Shown: positions 47,954 through 59,746 of the stretch, piece by piece | Position numbering within the stretch: the stretch's first letter is position 1 | How the letters are laid out: each line of letters starts with the position of its first letter | Assembly (NCBI RefSeq): GCF_048544455.1 | Contig: NC_133537.1 | Coordinates: forward strand, 308,053,738-308,117,737 | DNA: 64,000 nt | Direction of reading: 5' to 3' | Source of the DNA: Silene latifolia | Lineage: Eukaryota > Streptophyta > Magnoliopsida > Caryophyllales > Caryophyllaceae | Translations under genes and position numbers: made by a program | The notes under the pieces: model-generated | Told to the model about the DNA's origin: nothing | Database searches by the model: none | What the model saw: the letters and a program-made list of their open reading frames with translations, nothing else

Positions 47954-50900
47954 CTAATTTCTACCGCGCAAAATTTTGGTTGCCTGTGAGGCGAGAGAAA
48001 CAGCTTTACCCTCGGAAGTCATCATTCTCCATTCCTTCTCGGCCCGGCGCTGATGTTGGCGTGCATTCTTGGCTCGTTTAGGTGCTAACCTTGTATCTCT
48101 CTCCTCAAATGCCAGCCTAAATTTCTCGGCCATAGACAACTCATCTGGGCTACAGAATGGTTGAACTAAAATTCTTGAAGGACGTCCAAAGGATGCCCAT
48201 GTACTAGGATCAATATCCTCAATTATGGGATCATCCAAAACTATGTCTGGAAATGCTTCCCAAGGGACCACAGCTCCCTTGAACCCAAAGGGCGAAGGCT
48301 GTGGGTTTATCTTGATGCGGGGGCACTCAGAAGAGAAATCCTCCAAAAACTCAGGACCAATCTTCGGCTGCAAACAACAGCATTAAGAATGAACTAGGTA
48401 AGATATGATGGAAAACAATGGTAACTCTTACTTATATGGGTCACCTTACACTAACATTACTGTCATATGAGCTTTTTCAAAGGGTTATCAAGTATGGACC
48501 TCATTATTGGGTCGCCTTACATTATCTTACCATAAGACAGTTTCTCGGGATTCATACAGCAGCCAAAAACAGTTGTCAAGTGAAACAATAAAAAAAAGAA
48601 GGTCGTGCTGGTTTCTGGTTAACCAGTAGTCAAGTGAAACACCCATGACTGCTGATAGATGTCCAAAATGGATGTTACAATGCAGCTATGTTAAGGTAAG
48701 TCACAATGCAACTATCTTAACGTAAGTACAGTGTGAAACTGTCTAAAGGAAACTGTCAAGGTAAGCCACAATGCAACTAGGGTAATCCTCCCATGACACT
48801 GGTTGCTATTCCATGGAACAGGAAAGTCACAATGCAACTATTCTAGTTCTACATCTGCTCTAGAAAAAGGGAACACATCAATGTCAAAAGGTTGACAATG
48901 TGAATAACTAAGATGCACTTGTATTCAATCCTTAGTATTCTCCCTCATGCATTGATGCATATATATAAAATTATAGAAAAGTAAATATTACTGATATGAA
49001 AGGCAAGCTCATACCCACACTATCCATCGAAGGGAGTCTCCGCCATCAGTGATCTTAGCAGTATCAAGCTCTTCCCATGAATCTTCTTCCACACTATTAA
49101 GCGCTGGTTTAAATAGACCCAGAGATCTTCGTGCAGTAAAATCACTCCGAGGACAGCCTCTGCAATACCAAATTTCATTCATAGCCTCTTTTAAGTCAAA
49201 ATCTCATTTCCTAGGTGGGGATCCCCCATGGTATTAAATCTCGATTTGATACTTAACTTTGAATTGTGGCTCATATTGCCTCATAGTGTGGTATCAGTAA
49301 CTTTCAAACCTTGTTAAAGCTTATCACAATTCAATGTCACGTCCAAACTCCAAGATTTAATACCATGGGTTCAATGTCAAAATAAATAAGAATATAAACA
49401 TATTGCTGGCAAATAATTTCAATAAGCATAAGCGCTCTATTATTTCAAAATAGTAAACATCCTATTCACCCTAGTGGCTTGTGAATGAAAGAATGTCTTA
49501 TTGTCACGGCAATGCCAAGTAAACTACTTTAACACAGACATAAGTTACGCTTGCATATAAGTCATAGTACAGAAAGATAAAGTATTCTTGAAATAAAATG
49601 AAAGACAAATTTGAAATTTTGAATTCCCATGTATAAGATTTGGCTTGCAAAAACAAAGCATTTTGGAACACTAAAGAGTTGGAAGAAGTAAATTCATACC
49701 CACATCTTAATGTCTCCAACGAAGGACAAAGCTGAACCAGTCGGGCGACCCCATCCGGCGTAATATTTCTGCACCGGCTGTAATACAGCGGACGAGACAA
49801 TTAATAACAATAATAATAATAATAATAATAACCTTCCCAAGGACAAATGGGCAGATAACTTGCAGACTCATAGGAAAATGGCAAGCAAGCTAAGCAAATC
49901 ATAAATTCTTCACTGTCAGTCATCCTATAAAGGCAAATAGCCAACGTAAAAAGTTACTGCCAAGCAGGAAAACGTAAAAGGCTGAAAGTTACTGAATGAC
50001 AGTGAAGCTTCATGACACTACTAATCTACATCCCAAGTCAAATATTGACCCATAGATAACGATACTTAACCTTATGTCAACTGCACGCAAAGATCTACAC
50101 ATCTCTGCAATTTTCGCGAGGCCAAAATCTGAGACATCCGAAGAAGAAATATCAAGGATTTCCCATGTGTCATCAGCAAGCAAAAGAATCACTTCATCAT
50201 TTAATAGCTTTTTCCTCCGCGCAATTGCTGCAATTGCAATCTATATTTCAATCACATTAATAGTAGTAAGAAATCAAACCCCTCAGATACCAACTGAATT
50301 TCAAACAAAGACTACAAAAACATTACCCAATGCCTCAAGGCTCCTACCTACGGCAAAAGGGATCCAATGTATGCAATATTTTGTGTGTGTTAAAAGCGCA
50401 AAGAGGTAGGAGAAGACATTAGGTAACCCCAATAGATACTTCAAAGCTCTTAGTATAGAAACCATGGACATAATTAGTGATCCATTTGTGCTTAAAGACG
50501 GAAATTCTTAAGAGAAGGAAGAAACCGAAATAAGGATTGGACAAAGTCACAAAGTAAGAACATTGTGTTGCTCCTCGATGTTTCTCTGTAATGGGCCATA
50601 TTCTATGAGACAAAGCTGCATGTATGAACATGTAGCACTACCAAGCATAAAATGGACAACACTTCCAGCACATCTAGTTCATGAACATAAAGCTACCTTA
50701 TATTGTCTACATTACTTTCTACCAATAAAATACACACGCATTCATTATTATATTGTATCACAAAAATGGTGCAAACCTTGATATCAGCTGGGAAGTTAAT
50801 AGCAACTTCTCCCAAATCTGGTATTAGATCTTCTAAATGCTTCCCTATCACTCCAATACATAAGCTGAGCAGACTAGGAGCCTTTGTCCTTTTAACTTGA

Positions 50901-52163
50901 AGAACTGTTGAAACAAATGCAACCAGTCAAACATGAAAAGCTATAAACCGACTTCACATGACACAAGGGTATTTACAACAAACCCACATGCCCTCCTATG
51001 ATCATAAGTCAAAATCACAGTAAAAAAAATAAAATAGCAACATATCACATTAGAAACCTATATGCATTCACTAAAGAAAATATTTGTGTAAAAGCCACCA
51101 TTATCTGAGATGAATTAATGCTATTACATGCAAAGTGAAACACAAATATAAGTTGTTTCTTCTAATCTAGCACTATGGTCAGCAGAATTTTCATGGAAAC
51201 TAAGGGGAAACAAGATCACACCTAACCTGACATGCAAACAAATTCAGCGTTAAGCAGCTAGAATCAAATACACCTAACATATTAATGAGACATTGTGAAA
51301 TGAGAGACTGAAAACCAAAAAACTGCATCATCAAACCGACAAACTTGACCACCCATAAGAACTATGCTCTTGCTTGGATTCGGGGTAATATAAAGCGGTA
51401 AAAGAGGTCAAAATCCAAACAAAGAGAAAAAGGAGGGCAGGGGTGGTGCAGGAACCTGCAGTGAGGGAGGTATTATCTTATCCTCATCCTCCATAGTATA
51501 GTATTAAATATCAGTTCCTGTCACAGTATCAACTGTTGCAGCCTAATATTGTAAACTGCGACCAGAATTGCCTCAAAACATAACAAAATGCGGTCAAGGT
51601 GATCTTCAAAAAACCCCAACCATCACCTTAGCCTCAACTCCTTTGCTTTCTTGCTTATTAACACCTTAACTAATATCCTAAATCAAGCAAACCCTACAGA
51701 TAAACATGGAACCATCCATCCACCGTAGAAAACTAATTCAGCCTAGCAAACCACTTGTTTTAACATTGCTTAAAATACCGCTAACAAAAAATATAAACGA
51801 CTGCGACGGAGGGAATAGGGTAATTAACTCAGCCTGATTCTAAGCCAGGCGGAATACAATTCACTTGACCCCTAATAGTAATACCCTAGTGAAAAATCCA
51901 CATAATTTATCATACTCGGTCCGTTCACACACACTAAAAAGGTAAACAAATGATCGGAACGAAAAGAGTAACAATTTAATCAAATTAAGCTGATTAGGAG
52001 TAAAAGGAGAGAAAGGGGGTAAACCTGGAGAAAAGGAGGAAAGAGAGGTGGAAGAGGTAGGGGTATTATTGGAATTATTATTATTAAGATTAAAATCATG
52101 GAAGGAAGAAAGCATATGGTTGATGAGATGTGTTGTTGCAGTAGATTTAGCCTTCGTTTCCAT
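47954..52163 (-). CDS. RNI/LRR-like protein, six exons, 357 aa
   Basis: Exons on the minus strand: 52,163-52,025; 50,904-50,777; 50,240-50,071; 49,777-49,700; 49,159-49,015; 48,367-47,954. All introns are GT-AG, phases agree, and the total is 1,074 bp with no stop before the end. The N-terminus is Ser/Asn-rich (METKAKSTATTHLINHMLSS). LRR-type repeats follow: LLADDTWEILDISSSDVSDF GLAKIAEMC, then RNITPDGVARLVQLCPSLET LRCG, then CPRSDFTARRSLGLFK. The C-terminal part has FGFKGAVVPWEAFPDIVLDD, AEKFRLAFEERDTRLAPKRA and a basic helix KNARQHQRRAEKEW. These match plant 'RNI-like superfamily' proteins, whose function is largely unknown. LRRs of this kind bind proteins, often in ubiquitin-ligase adaptors. 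No F-box is seen. Boundaries are inferred by eye from splice motifs. Confidence 0.88.
49802..49832. repeat. (AAT)n microsatellite in intron
   Basis: Seven to eight AAT/ATA units lie in intron 3 of the RNI-like gene, just upstream of exon 4. Confidence 0.85.
51914..51971. mobile_element. degenerate Stowaway remnant in intron 1
   Basis: TACTCGGTCCGTTCACAC and GTAAACAAATGATCGGAACG then AAAAGAGTA resemble eroded Stowaway ends. It sits within the first intron of the RNI-like gene. A further GACGGAGGGAATAGGG trace lies at about 51,803. Confidence 0.45.
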
Positions 52164-52226
52164 GATTATTATTATTGTTTGGTTGGTTGCCGGAGTTTAT
52201 CAACCCCTGAGTTTTTTACCGGTTGT

Positions 52227-52236
52227 CTTTTATATC
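52227..52236 (-). promoter_or_regulatory. TATA box of the RNI-like gene
   Basis: The minus strand reads GATATAAAAGAC about 65 bases before the ATG at 52,163. This leaves room for a start site ~30 bases downstream and a short 5' UTR of about 35 bases. Confidence 0.6.
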
Positions 52237-53388
52237 GGCCCATCGCCGCCTTTTTTCGGTTTCGTATTTATGGGTTTTATTTCTGCATTTTGAACGGTAA
52301 ACTTTTGTTGAGTTTATTCGGATTCGGATTTCACCATCAGATTGATTGACTTGTTTGGTTCGGTTGATTATCGGTTTTGGATACTTTTACCCGATTCATT
52401 TGGTCCATTTAAAATTGGCTCAATTGTAGAACCTGAGTGAGATCAGGGTTGAAATTGGCATGACTCGAACGTTAATTCACCTTTAACTGACGTGTATTCC
52501 TTATTTAGCCGTTAGCACCTTCTAAAATGTCTAAAATAAATTTTACTTTAGTTTGGAAAAGAGTTTTTTTTTTTTAGAAAAATAAAATAAGTAATTGATT
52601 GTACACACACTATTCATTACTCGCAATTATTGAATGTGTGTTGGCATGTTTACATCGAGACTAGGGTTCCTACAAATAAGATACATGAGGCATTTTCTAA
52701 GGTTTGAGAGCGTTTGTGACTTGCAATCGAATCTAGACTCCAACGCTTTTGTGTTGCTGCAGACTGTCTTGGTAAATCCCACCGGAAAAACCAGTTTGAC
52801 ACATCATAATCGATACTTGCAATATTTAAGAAATGTAATGAGTGACCTCAATTACACTCAATTCCTGAATGAAGTTGAAGTAATTTCAACTTTTCTCATA
52901 AATATTCTTTCGTTGTATAGTTTGTACAAAATATAATTTTTACTTTGCCTAAAATAAATTATAGCTTTGCCGAATTCAAGTCATCTTTCGAAATATTTTA
53001 AATATTAGATTTGAGATAAAACTGTCATCAAATTGATCAAATTTGATCACATTTAACTATTTAAGTTTTTTTTTTTTGATAAGGTAAAGAAACTAGATTG
53101 ACTTCAATCAATCTATACCATCCTTCCGGATGAGAACGGTAAACGAAAATCAACGATTTTCAATTACCAAGAAGCAAGCATATAGTAAAAGGGCAACAAC
53201 AAGAAACTCTCATAATTCCTTTCTATCATTAGAAAGGAGTGTCTCTTTAAAGCCCAAACAAAAAAATTAAGGGTTTTTCATGGGAATAATTCATCATATA
53301 TCATCTCTTCTTATATTAATATATCCTAACATTTAATTGAGAATAATCTCGTCTTTGAACTCATTTAACTCGTATTAGACTAGTAGAA
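52237..53388. other. intergenic upstream of RNI-like gene
   Basis: No gene is supported. The 100-aa ORF at 52,634-52,936 has no recognisable domain. A possible LINE tail lies at 53,066-53,260. Confidence 0.45.
53066..53260 (-). mobile_element. possible LINE 3'-end remnant
   Basis: A T-run followed by TTGATAAGGTAAAGAAACTA and GATTGACTTCAATCAATC resembles the antisense poly-A tail and 3' end of plant LINEs. No reverse transcriptase or clear target duplication was seen. Confidence 0.3.
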
Positions 53389-54233
53389 GGGATACCTAAA
53401 CAACCGGGGAAGTGGTGATTGACCCCATAACTTTGTGCGATTGTGAAGTTAACCTCCAAACTTTCAATTGGAGTGATTAGGCCCCGTAACTTACATGATA
53501 AGTGAATTAAACCGTTTTGTCAAAATCTCACGAGAAATTCAATTTATCATATCACAAAAGTAAAAATGGTTATGTTTTTAAGAAAAATACAAAATAGAAT
53601 TTTAGAAAATTAATAAAAAAAATAAAATTTATATTAGATAAAAAAATTAAAATATTTTATGAAAACAAATCCTAATTTTTTTTACATCTTTTTGTAACTC
53701 GGTATGATTTAAAAAAAAAAACAATTAACAGTTTTATGTGAATTATTTTGAAATATTGAAAAATAGAAATATTTGAATATTTTTTTACCCTTTTATTATA
53801 TTTTTTTATATTTTTTGTCATGAAAATCTTTTATTCTGACTTTTGATTTTAACACAGCTATCTAACAAAATATTTTGCAATTATTTTTTTTTTACAAAAA
53901 TTGTACATTAGAAATTTGAAAAATGTACTTTATATAAAAATAATAAATTATTTGTTTTCGTAAAATATTTTAATTTTTTATTTAATATATATGCTATTTT
54001 TTATTAATAATTTAAACTTTTATTTTGTATTTTTCTTAAAAATATAACCATTTTTACTTTTATGATATGATAAATTGAATCTCGTGAGATTTTGACAAAG
54101 GGGTTTAATTTCACTTATTATGTAAGTTACGGGGTCTAATCACTCCAATTGAAAGTTTTGGGGGTTAATTTCACAATTGCACAAAGTTATGGGGGTCAAT
54201 CACCACTTCCCCGCCTAACCCAACCGGTATCCC
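53389..54233. mobile_element. 845-bp fold-back element with ~330-bp arms
   Basis: The outer ends GGGATACC/GGTATCCC are followed by mirrored blocks: AAGTGGTGATTGACCCC, ATAACTTTGTGC, TTTCAATTGGAGTGATTAG, GTAACTTACAT, TTTTGTCAAAATCTCACGAG and ATGGTTATG TTTTTAAGAAAAATACAAAA. Even the AT-rich centre partly pairs (ATTAAAATATTTTATGAAAA with its complement). No coding capacity. No clear target duplication was found. Confidence 0.8.
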
Positions 54234-54813
54234 TTGTGTTGATTAAACTGTTAACCCTTTAACACCCTTCTAATTCACTTCAAATCAGTCAAAACAAAAA
54301 CCCTAATGTAACACCCCCTCATACCAAGGTACCTTACCAAGGACTACCCTAGCATGAAAGGTTGTTACCATCTCGGTTGCCCGAGATTAGTATATCAAAG
54401 TTAACAATCTAAAACACATTTATTAAAGTATGAAAGATTAAAGTTTACATATCCTCAAATCCAAACCAAAGTACTGTCATAAACCAACAACTAAATGAAA
54501 ACTAAATCTCTTGACAGCGGAAGCTAAGCTCATGTGATGACTCCCCATGACTGCCCCATAGCTAAATGACTGCATCACCTGTCACAATCTACTCACCATC
54601 CCCGAATGAATCACCACAGATTTTACAAAACAACAACGGGGTCAGTTACTGAATAATTAAAGTAAGACAAGTGCAATAAGATAACCAGCTGATCAACATC
54701 CATCTCCGTCTCCCGTTCTCACACAATAACCGACTACACACTGAAGTGCGTAGCCCTGCCAGACTCCCCATCGCAACAGATAATCCTCGCCGCCAGTGGG
54801 TGACCGCAGCCAC

Positions 54814-55129
54814 TGTAACACCCCACGGTAATTGAAGAGGTCCGGTGATAGGCTTAAATGACTAGTGCTTAAAGTGATTGAATGTACTACTCATATCAAC
54901 AAAGTGCACTTTCTTTTATGGTCATCCATGCAAAAGAAGTCCAAAGTTAAGCGTGCTTGGCTGGGAGTAGTCTTAGGATGGGTGACCTCCTGGGAAGGTT
55001 TCCGGGATGCGCATGAGTGAGGACAAAATGCTCTATAAAGGACTCGTGTTGATCTGTGGGCCATGTACACAGCCTGGTGAGCTATCATAAGTAACCGCTC
55101 CCGACAGGGGTTTGGGTCGGGGTGTTATA
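54814..55129 (+). mobile_element. Cassandra (TRIM) solo LTR with 5S rRNA sequence
   Basis: The ends TGTAACACCCC and GGGGTGTTATA are inverted, and the flanks GCCAC/GCCAA are a likely 5-bp duplication with one change. The middle contains AGTTAAGCGTGCTTGGC, TAGGATGGGTGACCTCCTGG and GAAGGTTTCCGGGATGCGCA, the internal-promoter half of 5S rRNA. That combination defines Cassandra, a small non-coding LTR element. Only one LTR is present, inserted in the gypsy LTR. Confidence 0.88.
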
Positions 55130-55680
55130 GCCAATCCCCACCTAAACCCCCGCTCATCAACGAGCGATAACCCTGTCCCTTAATGTGCACATCCCCTCCC
55201 GTGGCGGGTTCCACGAAGGGCGAAATTAGAGCGTGAAGCCACTCCCGCAAGTGACTCCACTCAGCCGAGGACGTACCTTGCGAACATCATCATCATCATC
55301 AATCATTACAACCCAACACCAACTCCAATACTCCAACAACAATCAACAGATAAACAATCGCACAACAATCACAATACCACATCAATCTTAATTCAATTAT
55401 ACATTAAAACTGAGTAGGGAAACCCTACCTTTTCGCAATCCGTTACGCTGCAATCAATCATACAAATGCATAACAAATACCACATCGTCACCTACAACAA
55501 TTATAATCAACAATCAACACACATATGATAACCAAACCCAAAACAATAATTAGGGCAAAACGCAAAAAGACAATCTATTAACTGATTACAAAGCATTAGA
55601 GACTCACTAACGAAATCGAGACAAAAGACGGAAGTGTAGAGTTGTGATCGATCAATTAGCCTTGAGAATGATTAGGGGAT

Positions 55681-55682
<2 letters not shown>

Positions 55683-55736
<54 letters not shown>
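55683..55736. repeat. (GA)n microsatellite in gypsy LTR
   Basis: About 26 GA units inside the Tekay-like LTR. Confidence 0.95.
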
Positions 55737-55739
<3 letters not shown>

Positions 55740-55847
55740 ACGTCCTTAGGTTTTGGTAAAAATGATTTAGAAATTGTAAAAACATAATTTATATAATCTC
55801 TAATCACCTTAACCAAATCGCCGAAAATAACAACCGTCAGACCGGAT

Positions 55848-55995
55848 ACTCGGTCGAGTATAGAGTATACTCGGCCGAGTATCCTCTACTCGGTCGAGTA
55901 TTCCACATACTCGGCCAAGTATTCCTGGGCAGTAGCCAATCCAGGATACACGACACCCTTTACTCGACCAAGTAGGCCATACTCGGTCGAGTACC
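55848..55995. repeat. cluster of TACTCGGYCGAGTA palindromes
   Basis: Seven near-copies of a 14-bp palindrome (TACTCGGTCGAGTA, TACTCGGCCGAGTA, ACTCGACCAAGTA) lie within 150 bp near one end of the gypsy LTR. Confidence 0.85.
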
Positions 55996-56020
55996 AGCTT
56001 AGGAAAACCGTAGTGTTACA

Positions 56021-58267
56021 ATCTTCCTTACTTAAAAAGAACTTCGTCCCCGAAGTTCATACCCTACTCAAAACAAAGCATACACACATGCCACTCAGCC
56101 CACAATCATCACTCAACTCTCATCCTACATCCTCAACGCTTACTCACTTAACAACGCCTATCTAAACCACGCAATTCAGAACACAACATCAACAGTAGAA
56201 TAACTCACCTAACTCCATAATACCGTCAAATACCTATATCATAAGTGTTTCCGACTCTGTCTTATGTCCATAACACTCACTAGTGAACTCAGTACCAAGA
56301 TAAACCACCAAACAAGATCAACCACCAAAACGGAGTGTTACATTCTACCACCCTTAAAACGAACTTCGTCCTCGAAGTTTACTCACACACATAACCATCA
56401 TCACCCAATCCGTTAACACTATCGAAGTTTACTCACCCTCCTAAACATCATACTACTACAAGCACTCCCTTACCTGTAATGAAATTGACCCTCACACAAA
56501 TCCATCCTTATTCTACACACACTCAAACTTCCAGTTGCAACATGTATGACCATCAAACTCTCTTGTCGCATCCTACTCCTCTTATGATAAATGTTACGTC
56601 CTCGTAACTCACTTATACTAGGTCCTTTGCTTTACCTCCCATAATCCTTATCACCACCGCATGTCAACGATAACCCACTATAACCTCAACACCTACAACA
56701 ATTCCTATATCCAGGGCTCTCTTTTTCTAACAGTTCTCGCGCCTCCAATTATTCTGCACTCCATCTAACCTTTCTCATAAAATCCTCAGTATAACCACTA
56801 CTCCATCTCTTCAACATTACCGCCAAAAGACATACTTCTTTATACATGCGCTTATTCCCACAATCATAACTCACGATCCACAATTGTTACACACACTCAC
56901 GCTAGATCCCCAAGTTCTCCTGTTTATTGCCGTAAAACTCCTCCATAACTCAACATAATACTAGGCCCTAATAAAAGAGGTTATAAACCACCTGTATTTC
57001 CAATTCGATACAACACATGTTCCATAATTCTCTTGACACAACTATGTCTACCAACGCCTTATCTAAAACAAGATTAGAAGTGCTCTAACAACCTCTCACA
57101 AGTGTGTCCCATTAACAGAATATTATTATACAAATACAACAACAGAACCTTACTTAACTCTCTTTTATATCATACTCTATTCTCATTCCCAAGCCGACAC
57201 TGGTAAGAAACATCGGGAAACAAAACAACGGTCTATATACCCCGACCAACACTGACAGGAAACAACAGTAACCAAACAATAATCTATGACAACGCGAAAA
57301 TACTCTTATCACAACACGAATTACCGTGCCTAGTGCATAACAACCACATCGAGAGTCATCACAACTTTTACAATCTCATAACACTAACCCAGTACAACTT
57401 TCTTGACCAGAAGACTTTCTTAAAACCGCTTTGCTAAATAACGACGCAACATATTACACAGGAAAACATATAACGACTTATAACTATCACACCATACCAT
57501 TACCCGTGAGGTTAGAACCTCACACAAACATTTACACATCCTATGGACCCATAAACAAATCTAACTAGCCAATCCTGATCACGTAAGTTACCACCTGATA
57601 AAGGTTGCCTCTCACCCATGCTTAACTCGTATGCCCCTGCTATTACATTCTTCCCATTTGCGTTACTATCACTTCCTGACAATGTAACCATACCATTAAT
57701 ACTCGACTACTAGCACCCGTCTCCTATAGTCACATTTCATACTCCCCTCACAACCATACATATCAACCCGGCCTCTACATAATCAACCTCTTTAGATAGA
57801 CTATTTTCCCTATTTAACATCATCCTTAATCACTAGTGACAACACTACGACACCACCATCTTTCATGCAACTACTCTTTTGCTATCATTTCTTAATGTAA
57901 CAATCTGATCCCTCTCTTTGGTTATAATCCCAAATAACGAACATCAAATCCATTAACAAAATTTACCTCAACAACTATCCAACCTTTATCCTTGATTATA
58001 TAATCATCTACCTCACCACCATAGTCTCCTACCGTACAAACACTGTACCAACTTCCCACTCCTTTAAATCCTCAAACTCAGGTCTGACAAGTCGTCATGT
58101 AATTTCATATACATACTCCTACAACTCATGCCCTCATGGTAGCATCACACCAGTCCATGTTGCCTGACTTTCATGTCTCCTAATCCTTGTTAACGTTCAA
58201 TCAACTTACCATCATCCTTCTCTTTCCATTACTTTCAAAATCAAATTTGACACGTCTTTCGTGTACC
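56021..58267 (-). mobile_element. Tekay-like gypsy 3' internal region, non-coding
   Basis: Sequence next to the LTR on the minus-strand upstream side. It starts with the purine tract and an AACTTCG...CGAAGTT palindrome. A second such boundary (GAACTTCGTCCTCGAAGTT with GGGTGGTAGAA and TGTAACACTCCG) lies near 56,340, so a tandem or nested remnant is present. The rest is C/A-rich on the plus strand with no frame over 60 codons. It is cut off by the Athila-like LTR at 58,268. Probably old. Confidence 0.55.
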
Positions 58268-58466
58268 TGTCAAAAATAAACTAACTCAACTAACTATATA
58301 GCTAGGGAAGTCAGGTCGATCTCCACAGGGAGGCAAGATATTTGTAGAAGTCCGTCTATTTGGTCACAAAAGGGGGGGGGGTGTTTGAATTGTTAACTAA
58401 ACTACGAGATTTTAAAGGAAGAGAAATGAAGGCTAGAGCAATAAAGGCAGGAAAATAGGTTTAAAC

Positions 58467-58470
<4 letters not shown>

Positions 58471-58511
<41 letters not shown>
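58471..58511. repeat. (GA)n microsatellite in Athila-like LTR
   Basis: About 20 AG units. A short G-run (10 G) lies ~95 bp to its left. Confidence 0.95.
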
Positions 58512-58514
<3 letters not shown>

Positions 58515-59269
58515 GTCAGGATTTCGGTTCACTACGGTAGTCCAGTGACTCAGCTGTAAATGACTCAGACAAATTAATGTAAGACGGATGTTGAAAGGTC
58601 CTCTCGGTCCACTTTCTATCCTAAAATACCGCTAACTTAACTTTCATTCTCGTCAGGGTAGTCTACTGTTCATAGCAGGCCTATTTAGTCCAATATTTCG
58701 ATCTAGGATTAATTTTAGCCAGGTTAAAGGTTAACTCAGAAGTGTGCACTCAACTAAGTTGAATAAATACAGTTAAATTGCTATGGTGACAGAGTCTCGT
58801 AATTATTTCGTCTGTTTCATTTACTACATCATCACAATCCTACCGCAGATCCCCTAATCCCAACATGAAAGGGGTTTAGCTACTCATGTCGCTAATTAAA
58901 CTAACAGCAGATAGATTTCCAGCAGTAAACATTATAAAATAACAAGTAAAAAGCATAAAGAGAAATTAGGGAAAGGGAATTAAATGGAATAACAAGCAAT
59001 TAAAACAACAAAGGATTAATTGTTATTAAAGGAAGAGAAAGGAATTACAATCAGTGCGAATCCGGCGTAAAGAACACGAAATCTGAGCAAGAATAATCCC
59101 CAAAAGTAAGGTTACAGTGGAAACCAAGTAACGCAGTAAAGTTTCTTGATAGATAAAAAGAATAGATAAAAAGAAGATAATAACCTAGTTAACGTAGGTT
59201 TAAATAGGAAAAGTACTTAAGTTTGCGAAATTAGACAACATACGGGCTGTTTAAAGCCCATAATCAGCG

Positions 59270-59468
59270 AAACCACTCGATCGAGTGGATTAAAACCACT
59301 TGATCGAGTAAACACCTCAGCAAATCTACTCGATCGAGTAGAAAGTTACTCGATCGAGTAACTGGTCTTTCTGCAGGCTAAGGATCGAGTAGAATTCTAC
59401 TCGATCGACCAATGGGAGACGTAAAAACCACTCGATCGAGTGGTAAAACTGCTCGATCGAGTATTTCG
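59270..59468. repeat. cluster of CTCGATCGAG palindromes
   Basis: Eight or more copies of ACTCGATCGAGT-type palindromes (TACTCGATCGAGTA, CCACTCGATCGAGTGG) lie within 200 bp of the Athila-like LTR. Confidence 0.85.
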
Positions 59469-59746
59469 TGTTCATTTCAGCTCAATTCCGCTCCTAAATG
59501 CCTCGTAATCCGTGCCATGACGCTTCCAAATGCAGTATCTCACTCTGGAACAATCCCGTCTCCTCTAAATGCATGCAAAAAGGACGAAAAAGAGTACGAT
59601 TCCACTACTTTCGCGTTCATTTCTACAAAATGGACAAAACGAACCAAAGTAGCCAATTCGGGGCAAAATACCATAAAAACAGTATAAAAATGCATAGAAA
59701 TACGTGCTGAAATAGGCTAAAAAGACTATATATTAGGCACGTATCA

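Larger units (their letters stand above)
54307..56020 (-). repeat. Ty3/gypsy (Tekay-like) 3' LTR, with insertion
   Basis: The plus strand starts TGTAACACCCCCTCATACC and ends GTAGTGTTACA. On the minus strand this is an LTR that begins TGTAACACTACGG, preceded by the purine-rich AAGTAAGGAAGAT and GAACTTCGGGGACGAAGTTC, the typical 3' end of plant Tekay/Del chromoviruses. Without the Cassandra insertion the LTR is ~1.4 kb. It also holds a (GA)n tract and a cluster of CTCGGYCGAG palindromes. The only LTR of the pair in this window. Confidence 0.75.
58268..59746 (-). repeat. Ty3/gypsy (Athila-like) 3' LTR
   Basis: 1,479 bp bounded TGTCAAAAATAAAC ... GGCACGTATCA on the plus strand (minus: TGATACGTGCC...TTGACA). 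It is preceded on the minus strand by a purine-rich GGTTTTGGGAGATT. It contains a (GA)n tract at 58,471-58,511 and palindromes CTCGATCGAG. The internal region to its right carries an Athila ORF1-type domain. Confidence 0.75.

Noticed and set aside
54890-55030. A genuine 5S rRNA gene
   Set aside because: Only the 3' half resembles 5S rRNA, and the segment lies between Cassandra LTR ends.
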